A stretch of DNA of 16,398 nt, taken from G020348185 sp964525045. GTDB lineage: Bacteria; Nitrospirota; Nitrospiria; Nitrospirales; UBA8639. Below, in pieces: positions 1 through 7,156 of this stretch (its first letter is position 1; the number at the start of each line of letters is the position of its first letter). Below the pieces are notes generated by a model that did no database searches, was not told where the DNA came from, and saw only the letters and a list, made by a program, of their open reading frames with translations. The DNA lies in contig CAZGFD010000043.1 of assembly GCA_964525045.1 (NCBI GenBank), positions 1 to 16,398 of the forward strand. Direction: 5' to 3'. A program made the translations under genes and the position numbers.

Positions 1-48
1 TATATAATCCAAGTGACGAACGGAAAATTTATTCGAATCGATTAGCCC

Positions 49-774
49 ATGGATGCTCTCACCAACTTCTTATATACCCTCTCATACGTCCTCATCCCAT
101 TGGCGTCGGCCATTGTGTTGCATGAATACGCCCATGGTTGGGTGGCGAATTATTTTGGAGATTCGACAGCCAAATCTATGGGACGCCTCACGTTGAATCC
201 TCTCCCTCACATCGATCTCGTTGGGAGTATCCTTGTGCCCCTGTCTTTAATTTTTCTTTTCCCAGGGGGTTTCCTATTCGGCTGGGCTAAACCGGTCCCC
301 ATTGATCCCAGAAAACTCTTCAATCCTAAGCGGGACATGGCATTCGTCGCTGCGGCGGGACCAGGAATGAACCTGTTTTTGGCCCTGGTCAGTTCAGCTC
401 TCCTGTATCTATTTCTGGTAATGGATCCCACTGTCCAGCACCACTGGCCACCGCAACCAGGGGTCCAACCGCGCCAGGATCTGCTCGGCATGTTTTTAGT
501 TCCCCTTGCCGCCATGGCATTATTTTCCGTTGTCATTAATACTTTACTTTTCGCCTTTAATCTTTTGCCTATTCCTCCCCTGGATGGGAGTCGAATTATG
601 ACCAGCATCCTGCCCCTCCGACCAGCTTTGGCGTTGGCGCGTTTAGAGCCCTATGGCATGCTCATTATCTTAGGATTGTTTATGTTAGATCCCTATGTTC
701 CCATCATCAGTACCCTCATTGGGACAGTTTTTCACGTGATGACAAGTACCTTGTTAGCCCCCATCGTCTCTTAA
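49..774 (+). CDS. Site-2 protease family (peptidase M50) membrane metalloprotease
   Basis: The 241-residue protein is an integral-membrane zinc metalloprotease of the M50 / site-2 protease family, which cleaves substrates inside the membrane. Seen: the zinc-binding HEYAH (HExxH) at residues 25-29 within the first hydrophobic segment, a FGWAKPVPID stretch at 77-86, the AAAGPGMNL segment at 101-109, and the NLLPIPPLDG motif at 171-180 whose Asp179 would be the third zinc ligand. About five to six hydrophobic segments are visible. No PDZ domain is present, so this is the short form (about 200-240 residues) and not RseP, which is about 450 residues. The natural substrate of these short forms is generally unknown. 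It lies 58 bp upstream of trpS; an M50-trpS pair is a recurrent arrangement in bacteria. I see no good ribosome-binding site before this ATG, and the upstream 48 bases are all that is available, so the start is judged by family fit. Confidence 0.9.
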   Translation: MDALTNFLYTLSYVLIPLASAIVLHEYAHGWVANYFGDSTAKSMGRLTLNPLPHIDLVGSILVPLSLIFLFPGGFLFGWAKPVPIDPRKLFNPKRDMAFVAAAGPGMNLFLALVSSALLYLFLVMDPTVQHHWPPQPGVQPRQDLLGMFLVPLAAMALFSVVINTLLFAFNLLPIPPLDGSRIMTSILPLRPALALARLEPYGMLIILGLFMLDPYVPIISTLIGTVFHVMTSTLLAPIVS

Positions 775-784
775 ACACGATGGA

Positions 785-808
785 CTCGAAACCCGAAACC
801 CGAAACTT
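785..808. repeat. Heptad (CGAAACC)n intergenic repeat, copy 1
   Basis: Between the M50 gene and trpS there are three successive copies of a 7-bp unit, CGAAACC CGAAACC CGAAACT (787-807). The same unit, in either orientation, occurs in four other intergenic places in this window (5631-5647, 7482-7563, 9829-9917, 12323-12345). Here it is a simple one-sided copy without an inverted partner. It ends about 14 bp before the trpS ribosome-binding site. No function can be assigned from sequence. Confidence 0.7.
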
Positions 809-832
809 CTTCTTTTCGAATAGGAGCGATCG

Positions 833-1813
833 ATGGCCAATCGAGTGTTAAGTGGTATGCAGCCAAGCGGGTTATTGCATCTAGGAAATCTGCTCGGGGC
901 GCTTGAGAACTGGAAATCGCTGCAAGATCAGTATGATTGTTTTTTCTTTGTCGCGGACTGGCATGCGCTCTCAACAAACTACGCCGATACCACCCGGATC
1001 AAGGAATTCACGCAGGAACTCCTTTTTGATATGTTGGCCGCGGGGGTTGATCCCAATCGTTCGACGGTGTTCGTACAATCAACAGTTCCTAACCATGCGA
1101 TCCTCTACCTTCTGCTTTCCATGATCGTTCCTATTCCCTGGCTGGAACGCAACCCGACGTACAAGGAAAAACAGGAAGAAATCAAAGAACGGGATCTTTC
1201 GACCTTTGGGTTCCTGGGGTACCCAGTCCTCCAGGCGGCCGATATTCTCTTGTATAAACCAGACTACGTGCCTGTCGGAAAGGACCAACTTCCCCATCTC
1301 GAATTAACCCGGGAGCTGGCTCGGCGCTTCAACAGCTTATATCAGCCCGTTTTTCCCGAACCAAAGGAGTTATTGACACAATTTCCCAAGGTGTTGGGAA
1401 CAGACGGCCGTAAAATGAGCAAAAGCTACGGCAACACGATTAACCTGTCCGATACGGAACCGGTCGTTCGCCAAAAGCTCAAAACGATGGTCACCGATCC
1501 AGCCAGGGTCCGACGGACAGACAAAGGAAACCCGGATGTCTGTCCCGTCTTTGATTTTCATAAAATCTTTTCATCTTCTTCCGTGCGCGAAGAAGTGAAT
1601 GTGGGCTGTCGGACAGCAGCTATCGGCTGCATCGACTGTAAGAAACAGGTAGCCGATGCCATGATAGAACGGCTTCAACCTTCTTGGGACACACGCGCCA
1701 GCCTAAAAGCCAAGCCCGCGGTTGTCCAGGAGATCATTCAGGAAGGAAGCCGAAAAGCTTCTCAGTTCTCAAGCCAAACCCTGTTGAAAGTCAAAGAGGC
1801 TATGAAGATTTAG
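833..1813 (+). CDS. trpS: Tryptophanyl-tRNA synthetase, probable iron-sulfur type
   Basis: This class Ic aminoacyl-tRNA synthetase charges tRNA-Trp with tryptophan in the cytoplasm. Seen: the N-terminal GMQPSGLLHLGN with the HIGH-type signature at 16-19, the ADWHAL segment at 41-46, and the KMSKS loop at 194-198. The total of 326 residues is normal for the bacterial enzyme. In the C-terminal anticodon-binding region, cysteines 237, 259, 266 and 269 form a C-x21-C-x6-C-x2-C pattern, close to the C-x22-C-x6-C-x2-C pattern known to hold a [4Fe-4S] cluster in Thermotoga maritima TrpRS; cluster binding here is inferred. An AGGAG-type ribosome-binding site (TAGGAGCG) lies just before the ATG. It is probably co-transcribed with the upstream M50 gene. 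The next gene, gap, has its own promoter. Confidence 0.97.
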   Translation: MANRVLSGMQPSGLLHLGNLLGALENWKSLQDQYDCFFFVADWHALSTNYADTTRIKEFTQELLFDMLAAGVDPNRSTVFVQSTVPNHAILYLLLSMIVPIPWLERNPTYKEKQEEIKERDLSTFGFLGYPVLQAADILLYKPDYVPVGKDQLPHLELTRELARRFNSLYQPVFPEPKELLTQFPKVLGTDGRKMSKSYGNTINLSDTEPVVRQKLKTMVTDPARVRRTDKGNPDVCPVFDFHKIFSSSSVREEVNVGCRTAAIGCIDCKKQVADAMIERLQPSWDTRASLKAKPAVVQEIIQEGSRKASQFSSQTLLKVKEAMKI

Positions 1814-1829
1814 CGATTTTTGGTTAGAC

Positions 1830-1858
1830 TTGACATAAAACCCACCCCCCAGTAACAT
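1830..1858 (+). promoter_or_regulatory. Sigma70-like promoter for the gap-pgk-tpiA-secG operon
   Basis: A perfect TTGACA -35 box (1830-1835) is followed after exactly 17 bp by TAACAT (1853-1858), which matches 4 of 6 consensus positions including the conserved first, second and last. The gap ATG is at 1924, giving a leader of about 60 nt. The position in the 110-bp space between trpS and gap supports an independent operon start here. Confidence 0.65.
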
Positions 1859-1865
1859 CGAAACA

Positions 1866-1879
1866 CTTTTCGTCCTGAG
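1866..1879 (+). repeat. 14-bp motif shared with the tpiA leader, copy 1
   Basis: CTTTTCGTCCTGAG here is repeated exactly at 4233-4246 upstream of tpiA, both in the same orientation and in the same operon. This copy lies in the predicted gap leader, about 45 nt before the start codon. It resembles one arm of a palindromic intergenic repeat (core TTCGTCCTGAG) seen in many bacteria; that resemblance is from memory. Confidence 0.5.
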
Positions 1880-1923
1880 TAATTTCTGACAAAAATCAAA
1901 CCTCCAGAAGGTAATCCTTTATC

Positions 1924-2928
1924 ATGCCAGTCCGTATTGCCATCAACGGCTTTGGCCGCATAGGTCGGAATTTCTTTCGCGTTTGCATGGATGATCCTGA
2001 CATTCAGATTGTTGCGGTTAATGACCTGACTGACTCTAAAACACTCGCCCATCTTCTGACCTATGACTCCATCCATGGGAGGTTCAAGGGGCAGGTGGAG
2101 GCTCATCCTGATCGGCTTGTCGTCAATAATCAGTCAATTGAGATTCTCGCCCAGAAAGATCCCAAAGAATTACCATGGAAACAACACCAAATCGATATTG
2201 CGATTGAATCAACCGGGCGATTTACCGATCGTCAGGGAGCCAGTCAGCATCTCTCGGCGGGGGCTCAACGGGTGATCATTTCCGCACCAGCGAAAGATGC
2301 GGATATTACTCTTGTTCTGGGGGTGAACGAGTCCCAATACGATCCTCGCAACCACTCCGTCATTTCCAATGCTTCTTGTACGACCAATTGCCTGGCTCCC
2401 GTTGCGAAAGTGCTCCTCGACAATTTTGGAATCCAACATGGACTCATGACCACCATCCATTCTTATACGAATGACCAGCAACTTCTTGATCTTCCCCATA
2501 AAGATCTGCGCCGTGCTCGAGCCGCCAGTCTATCGATGATCCCAACCTCAACAGGGGCGGCCAAGGCTCTTCATTTAGTTATCCCGGAATTGAAGGGTAA
2601 AATGGATGGCATCGCGATTCGTGTTCCTACCCCTAATGTCTCCTTGATCGACCTGGCCGTGGAAGTTGAGGAGGATTGTGACGTAAAGGCCGTGAACTCA
2701 GCCTTTAAAAAGGCCTCCGGTGAACGTCTAAAGGGGTACCTCGATTATTCCGAAGAACCCATTGTATCTTCAGACCTGAATGGAAGTCCTTTCTCGGCAA
2801 CCCTGGATGCTCCGTTGACTTCCGTCATGGACCGCCGGTTAGTCAAAGTCTTCGCCTGGTACGACAATGAGTGGGGCTATTCTTGTCGACTCCATGACCT
2901 CGTAAAGTATTTGTCGAGACAGGCGTAA
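1924..2928 (+). CDS. gap: Glyceraldehyde-3-phosphate dehydrogenase (NAD type)
   Basis: The enzyme interconverts glyceraldehyde-3-phosphate and 1,3-bisphosphoglycerate. Seen: the N-terminal Rossmann motif INGFGRIGRN (residues 7-16), the catalytic SCTTNC with Cys152, the general base His179 in TTIHSYT, the LPHKDLRRARA loop at 190-200, and the C-terminal WYDNEWGYS at 312-320. The 334-residue length is typical. Asp34-Leu35 at the end of the second beta strand and the Pro191 in the LPH loop are the residues associated with NAD rather than NADP preference, so this looks like the catabolic/bidirectional GapA type and not GapB. An AGAAGG ribosome-binding site precedes the ATG. It is the first gene of gap-pgk-tpiA-secG, so flux through consecutive triose-phosphate steps is encoded as one unit. 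Confidence 0.97.
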   Translation: MPVRIAINGFGRIGRNFFRVCMDDPDIQIVAVNDLTDSKTLAHLLTYDSIHGRFKGQVEAHPDRLVVNNQSIEILAQKDPKELPWKQHQIDIAIESTGRFTDRQGASQHLSAGAQRVIISAPAKDADITLVLGVNESQYDPRNHSVISNASCTTNCLAPVAKVLLDNFGIQHGLMTTIHSYTNDQQLLDLPHKDLRRARAASLSMIPTSTGAAKALHLVIPELKGKMDGIAIRVPTPNVSLIDLAVEVEEDCDVKAVNSAFKKASGERLKGYLDYSEEPIVSSDLNGSPFSATLDAPLTSVMDRRLVKVFAWYDNEWGYSCRLHDLVKYLSRQA

Positions 2929-2997
2929 TCGCAACGGTTTTTTAAAAAAACCATTCCGCCTCCCTTGCTATCCTGGAGTTTGCGGATAGGGGACCAC

Positions 2998-4194
2998 ATG
3001 AACCTGACCAAACAGACAATTGACCAACTTGATCTCCGCAATAAGCGCGTGATCATCCGGGTCGACTTCAATGTCCCCCTCGATGACGTTTCTCAAATCA
3101 CCGATGACTCCAGAATACGAGCGGCTCTTCCCACGATCAATCACGTCATTGACGAAGGGGGAAGCGTCGTTCTTTGCTCCCATCTCGGACGACCGAAAGG
3201 AAAAGTTTGTCCTGAATTGAGTTTGGCCCCGGTTGCTAAACGCTTGCAGCGTCTCATGGGCAAACCGGTGCTCTTTGCCAATGATTGCATAGGGCCCGAC
3301 GTCCAATCTCTTGTCAGTCAAATGAAGGTTGGAGACGTACTCCTATTGGAAAACCTTCGGTTTCATCCTGGTGAAGAAGCGAATGACGAGGCCTTCGCCT
3401 CGCAACTCGCTTCCTTAGGTAACGTCTACATTAATGAGGCCTTTGGCACCGCACATCGTTCCCATGCCTCCACCATCGGTATACCTAAATTCGTGAAAAT
3501 CGCCGCCGCCGGTTACTTAATGAAACGCGAAGTGGAGTCACTCGAGGGGGCTGTGGAAAATCCTACTCGTCCCTTTGTTGCCATTCTAGGAGGTGCCAAG
3601 GTATCGGGCAAAATCGGAGTGATTGAAAATCTTGGCAAGCGAGTCGATAAAGTCATCATAGGCGGAGGGATGGCTTATACCTTTATCAAAGCGATGGGAA
3701 TGGGAATCGGAAATTCACTGGTTGAAGACGATATGCTGGACTTCGCCAAGGGAATCCAGGAACATGCCATGAGCCGGGGCGTAAAATTTTATTTGCCCGT
3801 AGACTGCGTCGTGACCGAATCACCGGATTCTGAAACGGCCACAAAAATTGTCCCCATGCAAGAAATACCAGATGGATGGTATGGGATGGATATCGGACCT
3901 GCTTCGGTCAAACTCTTCAGTGAAGCGGTGCAAAATGCAAAAACCATCCTATGGAACGGGCCCATGGGAGTGTTCGAGCGGGATGCCTTTTCCCGAGGAA
4001 CTTTTGCCCTAGCCCACGCTGTGGCCAATGCCTATGCCAAGACCATTGTTGGCGGAGGAGATACGGCTCTTGCGGTTCATCGGGCCGGAGAATCGGAAAG
4101 TATGTCCTTCATTTCCACCGGTGGAGGAGCTGCGCTACAACTTCTTGAAGGTAAACACATGCCTGGCCTCGCAGCATTACCCGATCGTCTGTAA
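2998..4194 (+). CDS. pgk: Phosphoglycerate kinase
   Basis: This kinase transfers the acyl phosphate of 1,3-bisphosphoglycerate to ADP (reversible). With the start at 2998 the protein has 398 residues, normal for the family. Seen: RVDFNVP at 21-27, the substrate-binding SHLGRPKG at 61-68, GGAKVSGKIGVI at 198-209, WNGPMGVFE at 319-327, the nucleotide-binding GGGDTA near 352-357 and STGGGAALQLLEG at 373-385. A TTG at 2965 would add 11 residues, but the ATG at 2998 is preceded by AGGGG at suitable distance and gives the usual MNLTKQTI-type N terminus, so I prefer it. It lies 69 bp after gap. Three tail-to-tail A/T-rich bases in that gap form a short palindrome without clear function. Confidence 0.97.
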   Translation: MNLTKQTIDQLDLRNKRVIIRVDFNVPLDDVSQITDDSRIRAALPTINHVIDEGGSVVLCSHLGRPKGKVCPELSLAPVAKRLQRLMGKPVLFANDCIGPDVQSLVSQMKVGDVLLLENLRFHPGEEANDEAFASQLASLGNVYINEAFGTAHRSHASTIGIPKFVKIAAAGYLMKREVESLEGAVENPTRPFVAILGGAKVSGKIGVIENLGKRVDKVIIGGGMAYTFIKAMGMGIGNSLVEDDMLDFAKGIQEHAMSRGVKFYLPVDCVVTESPDSETATKIVPMQEIPDGWYGMDIGPASVKLFSEAVQNAKTILWNGPMGVFERDAFSRGTFALAHAVANAYAKTIVGGGDTALAVHRAGESESMSFISTGGGAALQLLEGKHMPGLAALPDRL

Positions 4195-4232
4195 CCTCCT
4201 TGTCCCCCTTGCTATGAATACTTAGTGCTTTG

Positions 4233-4246
4233 CTTTTCGTCCTGAG
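4233..4246 (+). repeat. 14-bp motif shared with the gap leader, copy 2
   Basis: This is an exact second copy of CTTTTCGTCCTGAG (first at 1866-1879). Its last bases plus the following G form TGAGG, the only reasonable ribosome-binding site for the GTG start of tpiA at 4253. The motif therefore overlaps the tpiA translation-initiation region. Confidence 0.5.
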
Positions 4247-4252
4247 GTTCGT

Positions 4253-5005
4253 GTGCGACCAAGACTCATTGCCGGCAATTGGAAGATGCATAAAACGATT
4301 TCTGAAGCCAAGTCGTTTGTGCGGGATTTCCTGACAATCTTCCAACCCCAACAGGGCATCGAAGTTGTCATGGCCCCCCCATTTATCGCTTTGGCGGCGG
4401 TCCACCACGCCTTGCAATCTAGCCCAATTCAACTAGCCGCTCAGAACCTTTTCGGGAAAGACGAAGGAGCATTTACCGGTGAAATCTCCGCCCCTATGTT
4501 AAAAGAGCTCGGGTGTACCTATGTCATTATTGGACATTCCGAACGGCGCCAGCATTTTAAGGAAACCAATGAGTTGATCAATCAGAAAATCCTGGCCGCC
4601 CTTCGCCATGGCCTTCAGCCTATTTTTTGCGTGGGAGAACGTCTAGAAGAACGAGAAGCAGGTCTCACCGAATCGGTCATATCCAGTCAGATTATTGAAG
4701 GGTTACAGGAGGTCGGATCAGAACAGATGAAGACCATCACCATCGCCTACGAACCGGTTTGGGCCATTGGCACCGGTCGGGCTGCCACTTCCAAGCAAGC
4801 CGCCGAGGTCCATGCTCATATCCGGTCAACCATTGCCGGAAAATGGGGGATAGCCCAAGAGGGACTTCGGATCTTATATGGAGGAAGTGTGACTGCGGAA
4901 AATGCGGGCGATCTTTTCCAATCTTCTCAGATTAATGGGGCTCTGGTAGGAAAAGCTTGTCTCAATCCGGAATCCTTTGCTAATATAGCTTCTTTGGCAC
5001 CATGA
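4253..5005 (+). CDS. tpiA: Triosephosphate isomerase (GTG start)
   Basis: The enzyme interconverts dihydroxyacetone phosphate and glyceraldehyde-3-phosphate. Seen: NWKMHK with Asn9 and Lys11, the electrophilic His95 in IIGHSERR, catalytic Glu167 in AYEPVWAIGTG, the flexible loop 6 (about 168-178), and the phosphate-binding YGGSV at 209-213. The protein has 250 residues, the normal TIM-barrel length. The start is GTG: the reading frame begins directly with the expected RPRLIAGNWKM, there is no in-frame ATG upstream at a sensible place, and GAGG lies 5 bp before it. It is third in the operon, 58 bp after pgk and 41 bp before secG. Confidence 0.96.
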   Translation: MRPRLIAGNWKMHKTISEAKSFVRDFLTIFQPQQGIEVVMAPPFIALAAVHHALQSSPIQLAAQNLFGKDEGAFTGEISAPMLKELGCTYVIIGHSERRQHFKETNELINQKILAALRHGLQPIFCVGERLEEREAGLTESVISSQIIEGLQEVGSEQMKTITIAYEPVWAIGTGRAATSKQAAEVHAHIRSTIAGKWGIAQEGLRILYGGSVTAENAGDLFQSSQINGALVGKACLNPESFANIASLAP

Positions 5006-5046
5006 CTTTCAAAGTAAGGTTTTGCGCCTTATAGAAAAAAAACTTT

Positions 5047-5448
5047 ATGTACACCCTCACCGTTGTCATCCACCTTATCGTCTGCTTCTTGATGATAGCA
5101 GCCATTCTCCTTCAAGCCGGAAAAGGAGCGGAAATCGGTGCGGCCTTTGGAGGGTCAAGCCAGACGGTGTTTGGAAGTCGAGGGCCGGGAACTTTTCTCA
5201 GCAAAATTACCGTTGGGGCGGCGGTTATCTTCATGTTAAGCTCCCTATCGTTGGCCCTTCTCTCAAAGAAAGAAAATACCTCCTCGACGGTGATCGACCT
5301 GCATACACCTGCCCACCAAGAATCTCCGGCGACAGAATCCTCCACGGCCACGCCAGTCGAATCTACCGAGGAAGCGGCACCCGTGGAGCCATCCGCCCCT
5401 GTCGAGGAGGCCCCAACCGAGGCTGAACCAGCTCCAGCCACCCCATAA
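5047..5448 (+). CDS. secG: SecG, preprotein translocase subunit
   Basis: SecG is the small auxiliary subunit of the SecYEG protein-export channel in the inner membrane. Seen: two hydrophobic segments (about residues 3-23 and 53-73) joined by the family-typical AGKGAEIGAAFGGSSQTVFG (24-43). After residue 75 there is a tail of about 58 residues rich in Thr, Pro, Glu and Ala, making the protein (133 residues) longer than E. coli SecG (110); such low-complexity tails vary widely. There is only an A-rich stretch and no clear ribosome-binding site before the ATG at 5047, so translation may partly depend on tpiA. The tpiA-secG adjacency is a conserved bacterial arrangement. It is the last gene before a convergent gap. 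Confidence 0.93.
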   Translation: MYTLTVVIHLIVCFLMIAAILLQAGKGAEIGAAFGGSSQTVFGSRGPGTFLSKITVGAAVIFMLSSLSLALLSKKENTSSTVIDLHTPAHQESPATESSTATPVESTEEAAPVEPSAPVEEAPTEAEPAPATP

Positions 5449-5465
5449 ATCAATTCCCCTTTGTT

Positions 5466-5625
5466 GTAGCTGCAGCATCTCATGCTGCCTTCTGCCGATC
5501 CTTGAGAAAAAGCAAAAAAGGTTTCCCCTTGTAAAAAAACGGGATGCAGCCATCGTCGTCCTACTATCTGTAAACTAATTTGTAGGATGATGTCTTTGGG
5601 AGGCAGCATGAGATGCTGCAGCTAC
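5466..5625. repeat. Inverted REP doublet (REPIN-like element)
   Basis: Two 25-bp arms, 5466-5490 and 5601-5625, are perfect reverse complements, separated by 110 bp. Each arm begins at its outer end with GTAG and contains its own hairpin: stem GCAGCAT, loop CTC, stem ATGCTGC. A GTAG tetranucleotide at the foot of a short hairpin, with two such units inverted, is the architecture of REP doublets (REPINs) mobilised by RAYT-type Y1 transposases. The spacer contains a second, imperfect inverted pair (CGTCCTAC near 5564 with GTAGGATG near 5582), so the whole element could fold into one long structure. It sits between the convergent secG and ilvE genes and could also end transcription. No RAYT gene is in the window. 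The family also appears as a tandem array at the right edge. Confidence 0.8.
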
Positions 5626-5630
5626 TTATT

Positions 5631-5647
5631 ACCTGAATCCCGAAACT
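5631..5647. repeat. Heptad repeat, short degenerate copy 2
   Basis: ACCTGAATCCCGAAACT matches two-plus units of the CGAAACC-type heptad with one base change (GAATCCC for GAAACCC). It directly follows the REP doublet. The remainder of the gap to 5739 shows no gene or obvious terminator. Confidence 0.4.
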
Positions 5648-5739
5648 GGTTGCTCTTTCGTAGCAATAGCAAAAAGGGGATCACAAAGTACTGAGGATAG
5701 ACGTCAGGGCAGAAAATTGGGGGTAGAGAGTGCGGCTAG

Positions 5740-6657
5740 CTACCCAATCGGGGTCAGCCAGTTGGCATAGGAAGGTTCTTCACCCTTGACGGCTCTAAAG
5801 AATGTTTTTTGAAGAGTCTTAGTGATGGGTCCTGGCTTCCCATCGCCAATTTGGCGATCGTCAAGTTCCCGAACCGGCGTAATTTCGGCGGCGGTTCCTG
5901 TCAGGAAAATCTCATCGGCAATGTACATGTCATCACGAGTGAACCGCTCTTCGGAAACGGGAATCTTCTTTTCGCTGGCAAGCTGCATGACCGAACTTCG
6001 GGTAATTCCATCCAATATGGATGTGAGGGGAGTGGTTTTCAGAATTCCGTTTCTGACGATAAATACATTTTCCCCTGTCCCTTCGGCGACATATCCATCC
6101 GGATCTAGGAGAATGGATTCCTCATACCCCGATTTTTTAGCCTCCCATTTGGCGAGGATCGAATTCACATAATACCCGGAGACCTTTGCCCGAGTCATAG
6201 ACACATTCACATGGTGGCGGTTAAACGAAGAAACCCTGGCTCGAATACCATTTGTCAACGCATCCTCACCTAGATATGTCCCCCAGGGCCAGGCCGCAAT
6301 GGCCAGACAGATGGGATTGTTTCCAGGGTACAATCCCATTTCACCATAGCCTATATAGACGATGGGTCGAATGTAGCAGGACTCAAGCTGGTTAATCTTG
6401 ACGGTCTCCACAATGGCATCGCTGACCTCTTTTTTGCTGTAGGGAATCCCCATCAGGGTGATATGGGCAGAGTCGAAGAGGCGATCAACATGTTCTTTCA
6501 AACGAAATATTGCCGATCCCATCTGGCCCTGGTAACAACGAATCCCCTCAAACGCCGCCAGCCCATAATGCAGAGAATGTGTGAGGACATGTACAGAGGC
6601 CTCGTCCCAATCGACAAAACGACCATTCATCCAAATTTTTTGGCTGGAGTTCAACAT
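5740..6657 (-). CDS. ilvE: Branched-chain amino acid aminotransferase
   Basis: This PLP-dependent class IV (fold type IV) transaminase catalyses the last step of valine, leucine and isoleucine synthesis, with glutamate as amino donor. Seen: the N-terminal IWMNGRFVDWDEASVHV, Arg59 in HVDRLF (PLP phosphate contact), the PLP-binding Lys158 in TRAKVSGYYVNS, Glu192 in AEGTGENVF, and the FLTGTAAEITPV motif at 251-262. The 305-residue length and Lys position match E. coli IlvE closely. Other class IV enzymes (D-amino acid transaminase, aminodeoxychorismate lyase) are shorter and lack this N-terminal sequence. No clear ribosome-binding site precedes the ATG; a second Met at residue 10 is a less likely start. 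It is a single-gene unit divergent from rplU, with its own strong promoter. Confidence 0.95.
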   Translation of the reverse strand: MLNSSQKIWMNGRFVDWDEASVHVLTHSLHYGLAAFEGIRCYQGQMGSAIFRLKEHVDRLFDSAHITLMGIPYSKKEVSDAIVETVKINQLESCYIRPIVYIGYGEMGLYPGNNPICLAIAAWPWGTYLGEDALTNGIRARVSSFNRHHVNVSMTRAKVSGYYVNSILAKWEAKKSGYEESILLDPDGYVAEGTGENVFIVRNGILKTTPLTSILDGITRSSVMQLASEKKIPVSEERFTRDDMYIADEIFLTGTAAEITPVRELDDRQIGDGKPGPITKTLQKTFFRAVKGEEPSYANWLTPIG

Positions 6658-6694
6658 AAAGCAGAATCGGACAGGGATTTAATCACTACTCAGG

Positions 6695-6723
6695 TATATA
6701 TCAGTGGATAGATACCCTGTCAA
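6695..6723 (-). promoter_or_regulatory. Promoter of ilvE
   Basis: On the minus strand a perfect TTGACA (6718-6723) is followed by 17 bp and TATATA (6695-6700, 5 of 6 consensus). TGA immediately upstream of the -10 box gives an extended -10 (TGn). The predicted leader to the ilvE ATG is about 30 nt. I see no attenuator-like leader peptide or T-box, so expression looks constitutive or factor-controlled. Confidence 0.75.
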
Positions 6724-6759
6724 CGACAGTATCGGTTTACGGGGCCGTGAGCCATATTC

Positions 6760-6789
6760 TTGACAGTTTTTCAATTCGCATGGTACAAG
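6760..6789 (+). promoter_or_regulatory. Promoter of the rplU-rpmA-obgE operon
   Basis: A perfect TTGACA (6760-6765) is followed by 18 bp and TACAAG (6784-6789, 4 of 6), preceded by TGG, an extended -10 element. The start would be about 6796, leaving a leader of only about 18 nt with an AGGGAG ribosome-binding site. That is too short for a structured ribosomal-protein autoregulatory leader. It is back-to-back with the ilvE promoter; the two -35 boxes are 36 bp apart. Confidence 0.65.
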
Positions 6790-6813
6790 CGATACTTGTA
6801 AGGGAGAACGTCT

Positions 6814-7131
6814 ATGTATGCAATAATTGAAACAGGTGGCAAGCAATACCGGGCTGAACCCGGAGGAATTCTCCAGGTGGAATCCCTTTCTGGGGATGTG
6901 GGAAGCGTGGTTGAGCTTTCCAATGTTCGGCTCATTCAAAACGAAAATACCCCCATTCTCGGATATCCCATTATCCCTGAAGCTCTGGTCAAAGCCGAAA
7001 TTCTTCGACAGGGGCGAACACGATCTATTCGAGTGTTTAAGAAAAAACGTCGAAAGAACTATCGACGGACCAAAGGGCACCGTCAGGGGTTTACGCAAAT
7101 CCGTATTTCTGAAATTGTCTCCCCATCATAA
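6814..7131 (+). CDS. rplU: 50S ribosomal protein L21
   Basis: L21 is a large-subunit protein binding 23S rRNA. The 105-residue protein begins MYAIIETGGKQYRAEPG, contains the lysine/arginine-rich RVFKKKRRKNYRRTKGHRQ stretch at 73-91 that is typical of L21, and ends FTQIRISEI. Length and motif are standard. AAGGGAG at 6801-6806 is a good ribosome-binding site. It is followed after 25 bp by rpmA, the almost universal L21-L27-Obg order. Confidence 0.97.
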   Translation: MYAIIETGGKQYRAEPGGILQVESLSGDVGSVVELSNVRLIQNENTPILGYPIIPEALVKAEILRQGRTRSIRVFKKKRRKNYRRTKGHRQGFTQIRISEIVSPS

Positions 7132-7156
7132 GTCGAACTCATAACGGAGAAAACGC

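Noticed and set aside
2936..2952. GGTTTTTT/AAAAAAACC palindrome between gap and pgk as a terminator or attenuator
   Set aside because: It has no loop and only A-T pairs apart from two G-C pairs, so the fold is weak. The pgk gene follows in the same operon.
5112..5609. 165-residue open frame on the minus strand over secG
   Set aside because: It is the antisense reading of the Pro/Glu/Ala-rich secG tail and the REP doublet. It is Ser/Gly/Ala-rich low complexity with no family signature.
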